A stretch of DNA of 50,827 nucleotides from Maribacter sp. (GTDB taxonomy: Bacteria; Bacteroidota; Bacteroidia; Flavobacteriales; Flavobacteriaceae). The translations under genes were made by a program, and so were the position numbers. Numbering within the stretch: position 1 is the stretch's first letter; every line of letters begins with the position of its first letter. This document shows, piece by piece, positions 33,598 through 42,110 of this stretch. Where the stretch lies: the NCBI GenBank assembly GCA_024643345.1, contig JAHENB010000022.1, forward strand, positions 1 to 50,827. The letters run 5' to 3'. The notes under the pieces were generated by a model. It was given only the letters and a program-made list of their open reading frames with translations. It was not told the origin of the DNA and ran no database searches.

Positions 33598-34467
33598 ATG
33601 AAACACAAACCCACTTTCGAGGCCATAGAACCCGATTTTGGCCATTCGTTCACCTATCAAAGGTTCGACGAGGAAAGAATGAACAAAAATACGATTTGGC
33701 ACTATCACCCTGAAATAGAATTGGTTTATGTCAACGGTGGTTCGGGAAAAACCCAGGTTGGTAGCCATGTTTCCTATTTCACGAAGGGGGAGCTGATTTT
33801 GATCGGAAGCGATCTGCCGCATTGTGGTTTTACCGATAAGTTGACCGGTAATAAAAGTGAGACCGTGGTGCAGATGAAAACCGATTTCCTCGGGAACGAT
33901 TTTTTCGATATCCCGGAAATGAGCAAAATTCAGACCCTCTTTCAAAAGGCCAAGGGGGGTATTGTCTTCACTGGAAATACCAAAAGAAAAATAGGGGAAA
34001 AAATGGAAATCCTCGAGTACCAAACCGATTTTCAACGTTTGATGTCGATTTTGAACATACTTAATGAACTGGGCCATTCACAGGAATTCAAGGTACTGAA
34101 CGCCACCGGGTACTCGATGGAAGCCGAAGTCAAAGACAACGACCGGATCAATATCGTCTTCAATTATGTGAAATCGAATTTTAGGGAGGAGATCCCTTTG
34201 GAAGCCATCGCGGATATGGTAAGTATGACCATTCCTTCTTTTTGCAGGTACTTCAAAAAAATCACGAACAAGACCTTTGTACAGTTCGTGAACGAATATC
34301 GCTTGGTGCATGCTTCCAAGTTATTGGCCGAGCAACCGCTGAGCATCACTGAGGTATGTTTCGAGAGCGGGTTTAATAATTTTTCCCATTTCAATAAATC
34401 GTTCAAGGCCTTTACCGGACAAAACCCGTCAGAATATCGGAACCAACTGAAAACCGTACTCCAATAA
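33598..34467 (+). CDS. AraC-type regulator with cupin sensor domain
   Basis: A 289-residue cytoplasmic regulator. The N-terminal cupin-like domain (about 25-110) shows HYHPEIELVYVNGGSGKTQV and FTKGELILIGSDLPHCGFTD, the pattern of sugar- or ligand-sensing AraC proteins. The C-terminal domain (about 185-289) has both helix-turn-helix units: LEAIADMVSMTIPSFCRYFK and LSITEVCFESGFNNFSHFNK. Its stop codon overlaps the start of the AlkB-like gene (TAATG). It lacks the methyl-acceptor domain of Ada, so its ligand is probably a metabolite. Confidence 0.9.
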   Translation: MKHKPTFEAIEPDFGHSFTYQRFDEERMNKNTIWHYHPEIELVYVNGGSGKTQVGSHVSYFTKGELILIGSDLPHCGFTDKLTGNKSETVVQMKTDFLGNDFFDIPEMSKIQTLFQKAKGGIVFTGNTKRKIGEKMEILEYQTDFQRLMSILNILNELGHSQEFKVLNATGYSMEAEVKDNDRINIVFNYVKSNFREEIPLEAIADMVSMTIPSFCRYFKKITNKTFVQFVNEYRLVHASKLLAEQPLSITEVCFESGFNNFSHFNKSFKAFTGQNPSEYRNQLKTVLQ

Positions 34468-35066
34468 TGGCAAGGTTGTTTCCAGACGTACGGCATTTAA
34501 ATTTACCAGATGGCGATATCAGCTATTTCCCCGAATTTTTGTCTATTGAAAAGGCAGACCATTATTTCAAGGTTTTTCTTGAAACCGTACCTTGGCAACA
34601 AGACGATATCAAGGTTTTTGGAAAAGTATATGCACAACCGCGTTTGACCGCCCTTTATGGCAATAACAAAAAGCCCTATACCTATTCGGGCCTCACCATG
34701 CAACCCCATGAATTCACCAAGGAACTCCTTGATTTAAAACGACTGATCGAAACCCATACCGATGTACACTTTACCAGCTGTCTTTTAAACTTGTACCGGG
34801 ACGGGCAGGACAGTAACGGTTGGCATGCCGATGATGAAAAAGAATTGGGAACCAACCCCGTCATCGCCTCCATCAGTTTGGGCCAAGAACGATTTTTTCA
34901 TTTAAAACACAAGCAAAATCGTACCTTGAAACTTAAACTTCCATTGGAACACGGCAGCCTGCTTTTGATGAAGGGCGGTACCCAGCACCATTGGCTCCAC
35001 CAAATTGCAAAGACCGCTAAACCCTGTGCACCGCGCATCAATTTGACCTTTCGTGTCATTCAATAA
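34467..35066 (+). CDS. AlkB-like 2-oxoglutarate/Fe(II) dioxygenase
   Basis: A 199-residue AlkB-family enzyme, of the type that removes alkyl groups from damaged nucleic acid bases. The Fe(II) ligands are H120 and D122 in NGWHADDEKELG and H178 in WLHQIAK, and the 2-oxoglutarate-binding Arg is R190 in PRINLTFR. The substrate-lid region contains YTYSGLTMQPHEF. Its ATG overlaps the stop codon of the AraC-type regulator, so the two are coupled. Repair of alkylated DNA is the family activity; the role here is inferred. Confidence 0.92.
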   Translation: MARLFPDVRHLNLPDGDISYFPEFLSIEKADHYFKVFLETVPWQQDDIKVFGKVYAQPRLTALYGNNKKPYTYSGLTMQPHEFTKELLDLKRLIETHTDVHFTSCLLNLYRDGQDSNGWHADDEKELGTNPVIASISLGQERFFHLKHKQNRTLKLKLPLEHGSLLLMKGGTQHHWLHQIAKTAKPCAPRINLTFRVIQ

Positions 35067-35095
35067 AAAAATCGGCTCGAAAACCGAATTTTTTT
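35064..35095. terminator. Hairpin terminator after the AlkB gene
   Basis: TCGG and CCGA flanked by long A- and T-runs form a hairpin that can end the AlkB message on the plus strand. On the minus strand it would end transcription from the small broken gene at 35099-35246. Confidence 0.65.
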
Positions 35096-35098
35096 AAC

Positions 35099-35246
35099 CT
35101 AAGTATGCGACCAAGCACTGCCTTTGTCCAGATGGTCAGCCGGAGCAATGTCCTTGCACTTAATCCAGTAAATTCAATTCAAAAGTTATGCCAAAATCGT
35201 AGCGATAGAAGCCTAAAAATAGCAGAAGAAAAACCAACTTTTTCAT
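35099..35246 (-). pseudogene. Possible small secreted-protein gene broken by a one-base frameshift
   Basis: On the minus strand an ATG at 35246 opens a signal-peptide-like sequence (MKKLVFLLLFLG) that ends at a stop after 28 codons. A +1 change near 35175 would join it to a second frame, which reads IYWIKCKDIAPADHL and on to a stop at 35099. The joined product would be a 48-50-residue secreted protein. A terminator lies directly downstream on that strand. It may be a pseudogene, a sequencing error or chance. I do not recognise the family. The rest of the gap 35067-35335 shows nothing else. Confidence 0.3.
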
Positions 35247-35335
35247 CAAATGCAGTGATTTTCAAAATAGGGAAAGCCAAATTAAGGTATTGTTAAAAAC
35301 CCATTCCATTATGATAAAATAGTGATATTGCGACG

Positions 35336-37606
35336 ATGAAAAATTTGCTATCATTATTCGGACGTATAAAATCTGCTCCCCTAAGATACGCGCTCTTGGG
35401 ATTGATCACTCTTGCCGGCCTTCTGTTCTTGTTTTTGGTGAGCATCTATGCAGGGGCATGGGGCAAATTGCCCAGCAAAGAAGCACTTTCCAATTTTCGA
35501 TACCAAAGGGCATCTGAAGTGTACACGGCAGACAGTGTGCTGATCGGAAAGTATTATTTGTTCGACCGACAGCCGATCGGGTATTCAGAATTGGCACCTC
35601 CACTGATTCAGTCACTCATAGCCATCGAAGATGAACGCTTTTACAGGCATTCGGGAATCGATTATCCGAGTTTGTTCAGGGTGGCCTTCAAAACCATTCT
35701 ACTTCAGGAACAATCGGCCGGTGGTGGCAGTACCCTGACCCAGCAATTGGCCAAAAACCTCTATCCCCGAAACGAAAGAAAAAAAACGAATCTGGTGGTC
35801 GATAAGATCAAGGAAATGTTTATTGCCAAACGGTTGGAGGATCATTTTTCGAAAGAAGAGATTATTATGCACTATCTCAACACGGTTTCCTTTGGGGACA
35901 ATACTTTCGGAGTGGAAAGTGCTTCGTTACGATTTTTTGACAAGCATGCTTCACAACTAAAAATTGAGGAGGCCGCCACCCTTGTCGGCATGCTCAAAGC
36001 TACCTACACCTACAATCCACGACTGTTTCCAAAAAACAGTCTGGCTCGAAGAAATCTGGTGCTGCAATCCATGGAAAACAATGACTTCATTTCATCTGCC
36101 GAAATGGATAGTTTGAAGACTTTGCCCTTGGTGATCGACTATAAGGAATTTGATTATAATTCGGGAGTAGCCCCCTATTTCAGAGAGGAGGTAAGAAAGC
36201 AACTGATTCGATGGAGCGAGGAGCAAAGTGAAAAAGGCAAAAATTATAATATATATACGGATGGACTCAAAATATACACTACCCTAAACCATAAGATGCA
36301 ACTCATGGCCGAGGCGGCCATGAAGGTTCATATGAAATCACTACAAAAACAATTTGAGGCGGGCTATGGAAAAAATGCCCCTTGGAACAGAAAGCGTATC
36401 CTTGAAAGGGCGGTTCACAGTACAGCACATTATAAAAACTTGCTGAAAAAAGGATTGAACCCCCAACAAGCATGGGATTCCCTACAGACCAAGCGCAGTA
36501 TGGTACTCGTTGATTGGAACGGTGAAAAAACGGTTATGGCAAGCCCTTTGGACAGCATAAAGCATTATTTGAAATTCCTCAATACCGGATCTATTTCGAT
36601 AGACCCCCACACCGGAGCCGTAAAAACATGGATAGGCGGTATCGACTTCAAATATTTTAAATTTGATCATGTGGCCCAGAGCAGACGACAGGTGGGGTCA
36701 ACATTCAAACCTTTTGTGTATACAGCGGCTTTGGAAATGGGCATAGCCCCATGTACCTATTTCTCAGCGCAGGAAGTGGAATACGAAAATTTAAAAGGTT
36801 GGACGCCCAGTAATTCGGGCAAAAAAGATGAAACATTCCTGAACTATTCCATGGAAGAGGGCCTGAGCAAATCGGTAAACACGGTGGCCGTGAAGGTTCT
36901 TGAAAGAACGGGCATTGAAAACGTATTGGTACAGGCAAAAAATATGGGAATATTCTCGGAATTGCCAAACCAGCCTTCCCTGGCATTGGGAACTGGGGAA
37001 ATTTATGTGAATGAACTTGCCGGGGCATATGCCAGTTTTCTCAATGAGGGCAAGGCGGTATTTCCTTTTTTGATCAACCGCATTACCGATCAAAACGATT
37101 CTTTATTGGCCTCTTTTGAGCCCAAACGGGCAACAACCAGTGCGTTTTCGAAAGAAACGGGGCAAATTATGCTTGAAATGTTGAAATCGACCATTAACAG
37201 CGGAACCGCTTCGCGAATGCGATCGACCTATAAATTGAACAATGACCTGGCCGGTAAAACGGGGACCACCCAAAACAATAAAGATGCCTGGTTCGTAGGA
37301 CTGTTACCGGGATTGGTTCATGTAACTTGGGTCGGGGCCGATGACCATGAAATTGGCTTCAGCAGTACGGCAGTAGGCCAAGGGGCCAATGCCGCTTTGC
37401 CCATTTTTGCCCTGTGGCTACAAAAAATGAATGCCGACCGGGCTTTCGACTACCTCACCCGTGCGAAATTCGACGAAACGCCCCTGTCTATTTTGGAACA
37501 AATGGATTGTGAACCGATCAAACGCGATGGTTTCTTCAAACGATTGTTCAAAAGCCCCTCCAATAAAAAGAGCAGGAATTTCAAAACACGCGATACCAAG
37601 AACTAG
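35336..37606 (+). CDS. Penicillin-binding protein 1A (bifunctional)
   Basis: A 756-residue class A penicillin-binding protein that polymerises and cross-links peptidoglycan. It has one N-terminal membrane helix (about 16-38). The glycosyltransferase domain shows EDERFYRHSGIDYPSLFRV with the catalytic Glu and GGSTLTQQLAKNLYPRNE. The transpeptidase domain has the active-site Ser in GSTFKPFVYTAALE, SKSVNTVAV as the SxN motif, and AGKTGTTQNNKDAW as the KTG box. The C-terminal tail is Lys-rich. It stands alone between the small broken gene and the SPFH gene and is a secure call. Confidence 0.95.
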   Translation: MKNLLSLFGRIKSAPLRYALLGLITLAGLLFLFLVSIYAGAWGKLPSKEALSNFRYQRASEVYTADSVLIGKYYLFDRQPIGYSELAPPLIQSLIAIEDERFYRHSGIDYPSLFRVAFKTILLQEQSAGGGSTLTQQLAKNLYPRNERKKTNLVVDKIKEMFIAKRLEDHFSKEEIIMHYLNTVSFGDNTFGVESASLRFFDKHASQLKIEEAATLVGMLKATYTYNPRLFPKNSLARRNLVLQSMENNDFISSAEMDSLKTLPLVIDYKEFDYNSGVAPYFREEVRKQLIRWSEEQSEKGKNYNIYTDGLKIYTTLNHKMQLMAEAAMKVHMKSLQKQFEAGYGKNAPWNRKRILERAVHSTAHYKNLLKKGLNPQQAWDSLQTKRSMVLVDWNGEKTVMASPLDSIKHYLKFLNTGSISIDPHTGAVKTWIGGIDFKYFKFDHVAQSRRQVGSTFKPFVYTAALEMGIAPCTYFSAQEVEYENLKGWTPSNSGKKDETFLNYSMEEGLSKSVNTVAVKVLERTGIENVLVQAKNMGIFSELPNQPSLALGTGEIYVNELAGAYASFLNEGKAVFPFLINRITDQNDSLLASFEPKRATTSAFSKETGQIMLEMLKSTINSGTASRMRSTYKLNNDLAGKTGTTQNNKDAWFVGLLPGLVHVTWVGADDHEIGFSSTAVGQGANAALPIFALWLQKMNADRAFDYLTRAKFDETPLSILEQMDCEPIKRDGFFKRLFKSPSNKKSRNFKTRDTKN

Positions 37607-37697
37607 TGCCCTTTATCATTCTTCCCCAATAAATTTGGCCAATATAATTTATTTTGATATATTTATGATATCATTTTAATATCTAATACTTCTTGTT

Positions 37698-38555
37698 ATG
37701 ACAAATGAAAAAAATTCAGAGCCGATCAATGGCTATACCATGTTGCTGCTTTTTGTGTTCCTCATCTTTGGAGGAGGGTTCCTGCTAATCAGGATTCCGT
37801 TAATCGGGGCATTGCTCCTTCTCATAGCCTTTTTGATCCTCCCGGGCTTTGTATTGGTCAACCCGAATTCTTCCAGGGTTTTGCTTCTTTTTGGAAAATA
37901 TATGGGTACCATCAAAAAAAATGGCCTGTTCTGGGTCAACCCATTCTATTCCAAAAGAAAGATATCGCTTCGCGCCAGCAATTTCGATAGCGAACGTTTA
38001 AAAGTGAACGACAAACTGGGCAACCCCATCATGATCAGCACCATATTGGTATGGCGTGTCACCGATACCTACAAAGCGGCCTTCGATGTTGATGACTACC
38101 AAAATTTCGTGCGGGTACAGACCGATGCGGCCGTACGGAAATTGGCAAGCATGTACCCTTATGACAACTTTGCCGACGAGGGCCTGGATGAAGACATCAC
38201 CTTGCGCTCCAGCGTGAACGAAGTGAGCGAAGCCCTGGAAACTGAGGTCCAGGAACGTTTGGCCATGGCGGGCATTGAAGTCTTGGAAGCTAGGATCGGC
38301 TATTTGGCCTATGCCCAGGAAATCGCGAACGCCATGTTGAAAAGGCAACAAGCCACCGCAATAGTGGCCGCGAGACATAAAATCGTGGAAGGTGCGGTAA
38401 GCATGGTGGAAATGGCGCTGGGCCAATTGAGCAAGAAAAACCTGGTAGATTTGGATGAGGAGCGCAGGGCTGCCATGGTCAGCAATTTAATGGTGGTGCT
38501 TTGTTCGGATAAAGATGCCACGCCAATCGTAAATACAGGAACCCTAAATCATTGA
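37698..38555 (+). CDS. SPFH-domain membrane protein
   Basis: A 285-residue protein of the SPFH (stomatin/prohibitin/flotillin/HflK) superfamily. Two predicted N-terminal membrane segments lie at about 11-50, followed by the SPFH domain (PNSSRVLLLFGKYMGTIKKN, WVNPFYSKRKISLRA, RVQTDAAVRKLASMYPYDN). The C-terminal helical part includes AQEIANAMLKRQQATAIVAA. Family members form membrane scaffolds or regulate proteases. It is upstream of an Arc-type gene, an association seen across Bacteroidota, but its meaning is unknown. Confidence 0.9.
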   Translation: MTNEKNSEPINGYTMLLLFVFLIFGGGFLLIRIPLIGALLLLIAFLILPGFVLVNPNSSRVLLLFGKYMGTIKKNGLFWVNPFYSKRKISLRASNFDSERLKVNDKLGNPIMISTILVWRVTDTYKAAFDVDDYQNFVRVQTDAAVRKLASMYPYDNFADEGLDEDITLRSSVNEVSEALETEVQERLAMAGIEVLEARIGYLAYAQEIANAMLKRQQATAIVAARHKIVEGAVSMVEMALGQLSKKNLVDLDEERRAAMVSNLMVVLCSDKDATPIVNTGTLNH

Positions 38556-38674
38556 GCCATTGAAAAACCTTTTCCTTAAAATCCATCCCATCGGCCAAAG
38601 CTTATTATGGATATCGTTGAAGCGCCAATTGCTGATTTCCCTGCGGATGGTGGGTGAAAAAATAAGTTTGTTCC

Positions 38675-38764
38675 ATGACGGAAAATCAAAAGTATTACAT
38701 GGACGAAAATTTTTCGTTTTCCCGTGTAATGGTCACGGAGATGGCCTCATTCAATAAAAGTTAA
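38675..38764 (+). CDS. Candidate 29-residue protein between SPFH and Arc-type genes
   Basis: An ATG at 38675 opens a 29-codon frame (it begins MTENQKYYMDENFSFSR) that ends two bases before the Arc-type start, a typical operon junction. The product is Met- and acid-rich and soluble. A second frame, beginning at a TTG at 38560 and ending at 38757, overlaps it and encodes a 65-residue basic sequence (LKIHPIGQSLLWISLKRQLL); either, or a fusion of the two, might be the real gene. No family is recognised. Confidence 0.35.
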   Translation: MTENQKYYMDENFSFSRVMVTEMASFNKS

Positions 38765-38766
38765 AA

Positions 38767-38934
38767 ATGGCCCAAAAAAAAGCTTTTGCACTACGTTTGA
38801 ACCAAGAGGTTTTGAAGGCCATTGAGAAATGGGCGACGGATGAGTTTCGAAGTACCAATGGGCAAATCGAATACCTATTACAGAAAAGCCTGAAAGAGGC
38901 CAAACGTGAGCCTAAAAGAAAGGCCAATTCTTAA
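38767..38934 (+). CDS. Arc-type ribbon-helix-helix DNA-binding protein
   Basis: A 55-residue protein with the Arc/MetJ fold: a basic N-terminal strand (KKAFALRLNQEVLKAIEKWA), then a helix ending in FRSTNGQIEYLLQKSLKEAK. It probably binds DNA as a dimer and may regulate its own operon with the SPFH gene, since no toxin gene lies beside it. The start is the first ATG after the small ORF, two bases downstream. Confidence 0.85.
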   Translation: MAQKKAFALRLNQEVLKAIEKWATDEFRSTNGQIEYLLQKSLKEAKREPKRKANS

Positions 38935-38968
38935 GTTTTGTTTAGGATTTTTTTTGAGATTAAAGCCT

Positions 38969-38976
38969 TAAATTTG
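38969..38976 (+). promoter_or_regulatory. Candidate promoter of the DUF5916 gene
   Basis: TAAATTTG matches the -7 consensus TAnnTTTG, about 20 bases before the ATG at 38997. No -33 element was found at standard spacing. Confidence 0.4.
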
Positions 38977-38996
38977 GCCTATCCAATCAAAAACCC

Positions 38997-41195
38997 ATGC
39001 ATCGAATCATCTATGTAATTATCTTTCTTTTATTTACATTTCGATCTTTCGCACAATTTCCCAACAAATCTTTTGTTGTCAAACACATTTCCGAGTCCAT
39101 TGTATTGGATGGAGTTTTGGATGAACCCATTTGGGAAACTGCAGAAAGTGCCCACGGGTTTTGGGAGTATTTTCCTTACGACTCCATACAGGCCCGTCAG
39201 CAGTCGGATATTAAAATGTTGTACGACGATAAAAACCTCTATGTTGGGATCAGGGTCAATGCGGAAGGAAGGAACTATGCCATACAGACCTTGCAACGCG
39301 ATTTCAGGGCGGGCAACAGCGATAACATTAGTCTGCTGTTCGACACCTTCAACGATGGCAATAACGCTTTTCTATTTGGGATCAACCCATATGGCGTTCA
39401 AAGGGAAGGTCTGGTATCCGGTGGTGGGCTCGATCTCAGGGGCTTTACGATTTCTTGGGACGTAAAATGGAAGGGCGAATCGAAAATTTATGATGACCAT
39501 TACACTTCTGAATTGATCATTCCCCTTACCTCTTTTAAATTCAAGGAAGGCGTCACCAAATGGCGATTCAATAGTTATCGTTTCGATACCCAATCGAATG
39601 AAACCAGTACATGGATGAAAATTCCACAAAATCAGAATGTCTTTGGACTGACCTTTATGGGCGATATGATCTTCGAAAAACCTTTGGGCAAATCAAGGAC
39701 CCCATTGGCCCTCATCCCTTATGTCAATGCATTATCCGAGAAGAATTTTGAGAGCTCCGAGGCCAACAATAATTTCAAAGTTGGAGGCGATGCCAAGATT
39801 TCCATCGGCAACAGCATGAATTTAGATGTTACCGTCAACCCCGATTTTTCCCAGGTGGAGGTCGATGATCAGATTACCAATCTGACGCGATTTGAAGTTT
39901 CCCTGCCTGAAAAAAGACAGTTTTTTGTCGACAACAGTGACCTTTTTGCCAGTTTCGGGGACCCAAGGGACGGGACCCCTTTCTTTTCTCGGAGAATCGG
40001 CATTGCGACCGATACCGCAGGCAATACTATAGAAAACAAGATTCTTGGGGGCGTTCGATTGAGCGGAAAGGTCAACAGCAAACTGCGGCTGGGTTTTCTG
40101 AACCTGCAAACCGCCGAGGACGTTGACAATGAAATCCCCTCCAATAACAATACCATGCTGGCCCTTCAGCAACAGGTTTTTTCCCGGTCGAACATCGGAT
40201 TGTTCTTTATCAACAGGGAATCGTTCAAAGACTATGATTTCCTTTCATCCTCAGATAAATACAATAGGGTTGCAGGGATAGATTACAACCTGATTTCAGA
40301 AGACAACCTTTGGAACGGGAAGGCTTATTTACATAAATCTTTTCAACCAGAGGGAGATGGCAAAGATTTGTCGGCGGGTGCCACGGTTGAATATAATTCA
40401 AGAAAATTTAATCTTCGCGCGAAAGGGGTTTATCTGGGAGAAGATTTCAGGTCCGATCTGGGTTATATCCGCAGAACCGATATTGTTAAGACATTTACGA
40501 GCTTCCAAAGAGTGTTTTGGCCGGTAGGGGGTTTCATTCAAACCCATAGTTTTGAGTTTGCCCCCGTATTTATATGGAGTCCGGCAAGCGACTACTTGAA
40601 CACCGATTATACCCTTAGAGGCGGTTGGGAAGCCAAATTCAGGGACCAATCGGAAATAAAATTGGGCGTAAGGCGTGACTATACTTACCTGTTCGACACA
40701 TTCGACCCCACCGGCACAGATGGCGCAGTTCCCTTGCCAGCCGATGTCGGGTATACATACAACAGCGCAGAGCTGGGCTATCAATCCGATCGAAGAAAAA
40801 TATTCGCCTTTGAAGCAACCTCCAATTTAGGTCAATTTTACAATGGAGATAAGTTTTCTCTCCAAGGAAGGATGACTATGCGTTTCCAACCCAAAGCCTT
40901 TCTTTCGTTGATCGTGAACTACGACCAGATCAATTTACCCGAACCCTATTCCAGTGCGGAGATATGGCTTGTTAGTCCTAAGATCGACATTACATTTACC
41001 AAGTCGGTCTTCTGGTCCACTTTGATCCAATACAGCAACCAACGCGATAATTTTGGGGTCAATTCGAGGCTGCAGTGGCGTTTTGCGCCCCTTTCAGACC
41101 TGTTTCTGGTATATAACGACAATTATTTCGTAAGCCAGATAGCACCGCGCTACCGATCGATCAATTTGAAGCTTACCTATTGGTTGAACATATAA
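38997..41195 (+). CDS. Outer-membrane protein with CBM9-like and DUF5916 domains
   Basis: A 732-residue exported protein with an N-terminal signal (IIYVIIFLLFTFRSFAQ). Residues about 35-225 form a carbohydrate-binding family 9-like domain (SIVLDGVLDEPIWETAESAH, then MLYDDKNLYVGIRVNAE). The remaining part is a DUF5916 region, strand-rich and barrel-like (LFLVYNDNYFVSQIAPRYRS near the end). The family is common in Bacteroidota and its function is unknown, although a role in outer-membrane transport or hydrolysis is often supposed. No enzyme or receptor lies beside it. Confidence 0.9.
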   Translation: MHRIIYVIIFLLFTFRSFAQFPNKSFVVKHISESIVLDGVLDEPIWETAESAHGFWEYFPYDSIQARQQSDIKMLYDDKNLYVGIRVNAEGRNYAIQTLQRDFRAGNSDNISLLFDTFNDGNNAFLFGINPYGVQREGLVSGGGLDLRGFTISWDVKWKGESKIYDDHYTSELIIPLTSFKFKEGVTKWRFNSYRFDTQSNETSTWMKIPQNQNVFGLTFMGDMIFEKPLGKSRTPLALIPYVNALSEKNFESSEANNNFKVGGDAKISIGNSMNLDVTVNPDFSQVEVDDQITNLTRFEVSLPEKRQFFVDNSDLFASFGDPRDGTPFFSRRIGIATDTAGNTIENKILGGVRLSGKVNSKLRLGFLNLQTAEDVDNEIPSNNNTMLALQQQVFSRSNIGLFFINRESFKDYDFLSSSDKYNRVAGIDYNLISEDNLWNGKAYLHKSFQPEGDGKDLSAGATVEYNSRKFNLRAKGVYLGEDFRSDLGYIRRTDIVKTFTSFQRVFWPVGGFIQTHSFEFAPVFIWSPASDYLNTDYTLRGGWEAKFRDQSEIKLGVRRDYTYLFDTFDPTGTDGAVPLPADVGYTYNSAELGYQSDRRKIFAFEATSNLGQFYNGDKFSLQGRMTMRFQPKAFLSLIVNYDQINLPEPYSSAEIWLVSPKIDITFTKSVFWSTLIQYSNQRDNFGVNSRLQWRFAPLSDLFLVYNDNYFVSQIAPRYRSINLKLTYWLNI

Positions 41196-41275
41196 CAGCG
41201 GATTTTGAAGTTTTTCAGAAAGATCAACGGTTTTCCGCTTTAAACACCATAACAATCCTGTGAACGATCCCGAGC

Positions 41276-42079
41276 ATGAATTACAAACTGCTTTGCACCG
41301 ATCTTGATGGCACGCTCCTTTCGACCAAAAGCGATGTATCCGATTTTACGATTTCAGAAGTTGGGCGAATCAAGGAACATATCAGGGTAATCCTGGTCTC
41401 GGCCCGTATGCCGAAAGCTATGGTATATCTTCAAAAACGCTTGGGCCTTATGAAAGAACCCATGATCTGCTATAACGGCGCCTATATTTTGCATGGCGAT
41501 AAAGTATTGGCCTCCACTGAAATTGAGCTTGATCTTGTGTCCGGCATTTTAGCATTGTCAAAAGCGTTGGGAATACATTTAGGTCTGTACCACAAAGACG
41601 AATGGTACGTGCCAGAGGACTCGGAGCGGGTGCAAAAAGAAATTCTATATACCAAGGCAAACCCCGTATTCATGGAGACCGAACACACATTAATCGATTG
41701 GGGCCTGCGTAACATTGGTGCCCACAAGATCATGTTGATGGGCACCAAAACATCAGTGGATATGGTATTCCCACAACTTATGGAACATTTCGGTACCGCA
41801 TTGAACCTATACCGATCCAATGACACTTTAATAGAAATTTCGCCCAACAGTGTTTCCAAACTCTCTGCCATAACACAACTTTTGGAAACCGGGGAATCCC
41901 TGGAAGAGGTCATTGCTTTTGGAGACAATTATAACGATATGGAAATGCTCCAAAAGGCGGGATTGGGTGTCGCAGTGGCCAATGCCAGGGAGGAAGTAAA
42001 AGCGATCGCAAACCACATCACCCTCAAAAACACGGAAGACGGCGTGGCCCACTTCATCAAACAACATCTACTTATTTGA
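41276..42079 (+). CDS. Cof-type HAD-IIB phosphatase
   Basis: A 267-residue haloacid-dehalogenase-superfamily phosphatase of subfamily IIB. The nucleophile motif I is CTDLDGTLLS at residues 6-15, motif II lies in VILVSARMPK, and motif IV is in AFGDNYNDMEMLQKAGLGVA. The cap domain lies between about residues 85 and 190. Substrates of Cof-type enzymes are small phosphorylated sugars or cofactors and cannot be specified here. It lies 30 bases upstream of the DUF819 gene. Confidence 0.92.
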   Translation: MNYKLLCTDLDGTLLSTKSDVSDFTISEVGRIKEHIRVILVSARMPKAMVYLQKRLGLMKEPMICYNGAYILHGDKVLASTEIELDLVSGILALSKALGIHLGLYHKDEWYVPEDSERVQKEILYTKANPVFMETEHTLIDWGLRNIGAHKIMLMGTKTSVDMVFPQLMEHFGTALNLYRSNDTLIEISPNSVSKLSAITQLLETGESLEEVIAFGDNYNDMEMLQKAGLGVAVANAREEVKAIANHITLKNTEDGVAHFIKQHLLI

Positions 42080-42080
42080 T

Positions 42081-42088
42081 TATATTTG
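42081..42088 (+). promoter_or_regulatory. Candidate promoter of the DUF819 gene
   Basis: TATATTTG fits TAnnTTTG, about 22 bases before the DUF819 ATG. If real, this gene can be expressed apart from the phosphatase gene. Confidence 0.35.
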
Positions 42089-42110
42089 GGGTCGATGCCA
42101 AATCAGTTCA

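Noticed and set aside
35105-35296. A 63-codon plus-strand ORF after the alkB terminator
   Set aside because: No ribosome-binding or promoter signal and no family. The minus-strand reading with signal peptide and terminator explains this stretch better.
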